A stretch of DNA of 64,000 nucleotides from Terrirhizobium terrae (GTDB taxonomy: Bacteria > Pseudomonadota > Alphaproteobacteria > Rhizobiales > Rhizobiaceae), in assembly GCF_030323265.1 (NCBI RefSeq), contig NZ_CP104992.1:310001-374000 (forward strand), given 5' to 3'. How positions within the stretch are numbered: the stretch's first letter is position 1; every line of letters begins with the position of its first letter. Below are positions 63,927 through 64,000 of this stretch, piece after piece. A program made the position numbers and the translations under genes. A model generated the notes under the pieces. That model had not been told where the DNA came from. It worked only from the letters and a program-made list of their open reading frames with translations, and did not search any database.

Positions 63927-64000
63927 GTTTCGAGCTGATTCTCAATCACCGCAAAGCGCCTTAAGGCTCAGACGTCCAGTCGTTTCTTGAACCTTGCCGG

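Noticed and set aside
63968..64000. Possible C-terminus (FKKRLDV then stop) of a minus-strand gene cut by the right edge
   Set aside because: Only ten codons are visible and another frame is also open, so it cannot be called.

Overview
The window is high-GC alphaproteobacterial chromosome, almost certainly Rhizobiaceae (Rhizobium/Agrobacterium/Neorhizobium/Ensifer group). The evidence is a glgP-glgB-glgC-glgA-pgm glycogen operon, a heterotetrameric sarcosine oxidase operon (soxBDAG), a three-gene pntAA-pntAB-pntB transhydrogenase, an aa3-type cytochrome oxidase subunit IV, DUF1328/DUF1003/DUF4242 proteins and a NodN-like MaoC protein. I see no rRNA, tRNA, CRISPR array, phage or insertion sequence. 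The genus cannot be fixed from the sequence alone.

Layout: 0-7.5 kb holds a truncated membrane protein, a chemoreceptor, two small proteins and an FbpABC-type ferric iron importer. 7.5-17.5 kb holds a UvrD-type helicase, assorted hydrolases, a TetR regulator divergent from an esterase, DUF1003 coupled to an SbmA/BacA-like ABC protein with a degraded ATPase domain, and a cupin. 17.6-24.3 kb is a transglutaminase / permuted ATP-grasp-alpha-E / transglutaminase operon, followed by an orphan TadG-like vWA protein. 25.9-37.9 kb is glycogen metabolism: synthesis by GlgC, GlgA and GlgB, breakdown by GlgP and GlgX, and Pgm linking glucose-1-P to glucose-6-P. 38-46 kb has a sterol-desaturase-family protein, small membrane proteins, soxBDAG and a quinone-reductase-like enzyme. 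46-56 kb has rpsU, a TPR lipoprotein, oxidoreductases, two coupled esterases, a ParDE module, transhydrogenase and a COX IV subunit. 56-64 kb has a FeeM-like acyl amino acid synthase downstream of a membrane GGDEF-EAL protein, a TakP-like TRAP transporter and a class I glutamine amidotransferase.

Sequence quality: at least 16 single-base frame breaks disrupt 14 otherwise well-preserved genes, including housekeeping genes such as pgm and glgX. Ten are homopolymer contractions. Three of the six insertions fall exactly where removing the extra base rebuilds GANTC, the CcrM methylation site. I read these as assembly or basecalling errors rather than gene decay, and report each broken gene as one locus with the break position. 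Correcting each break gives an exact multiple of three and, for pgm, the expected 542 residues.

The least-described systems here are the transglutaminase/ATP-grasp operon without a visible Anbu peptidase, the SbmA-like protein with a ruined nucleotide-binding domain coupled to DUF1003, the FeeM/GGDEF-EAL pair, and a hairpin at 39.75 kb that is both the sox terminator and a mask over the next gene's ribosome site.
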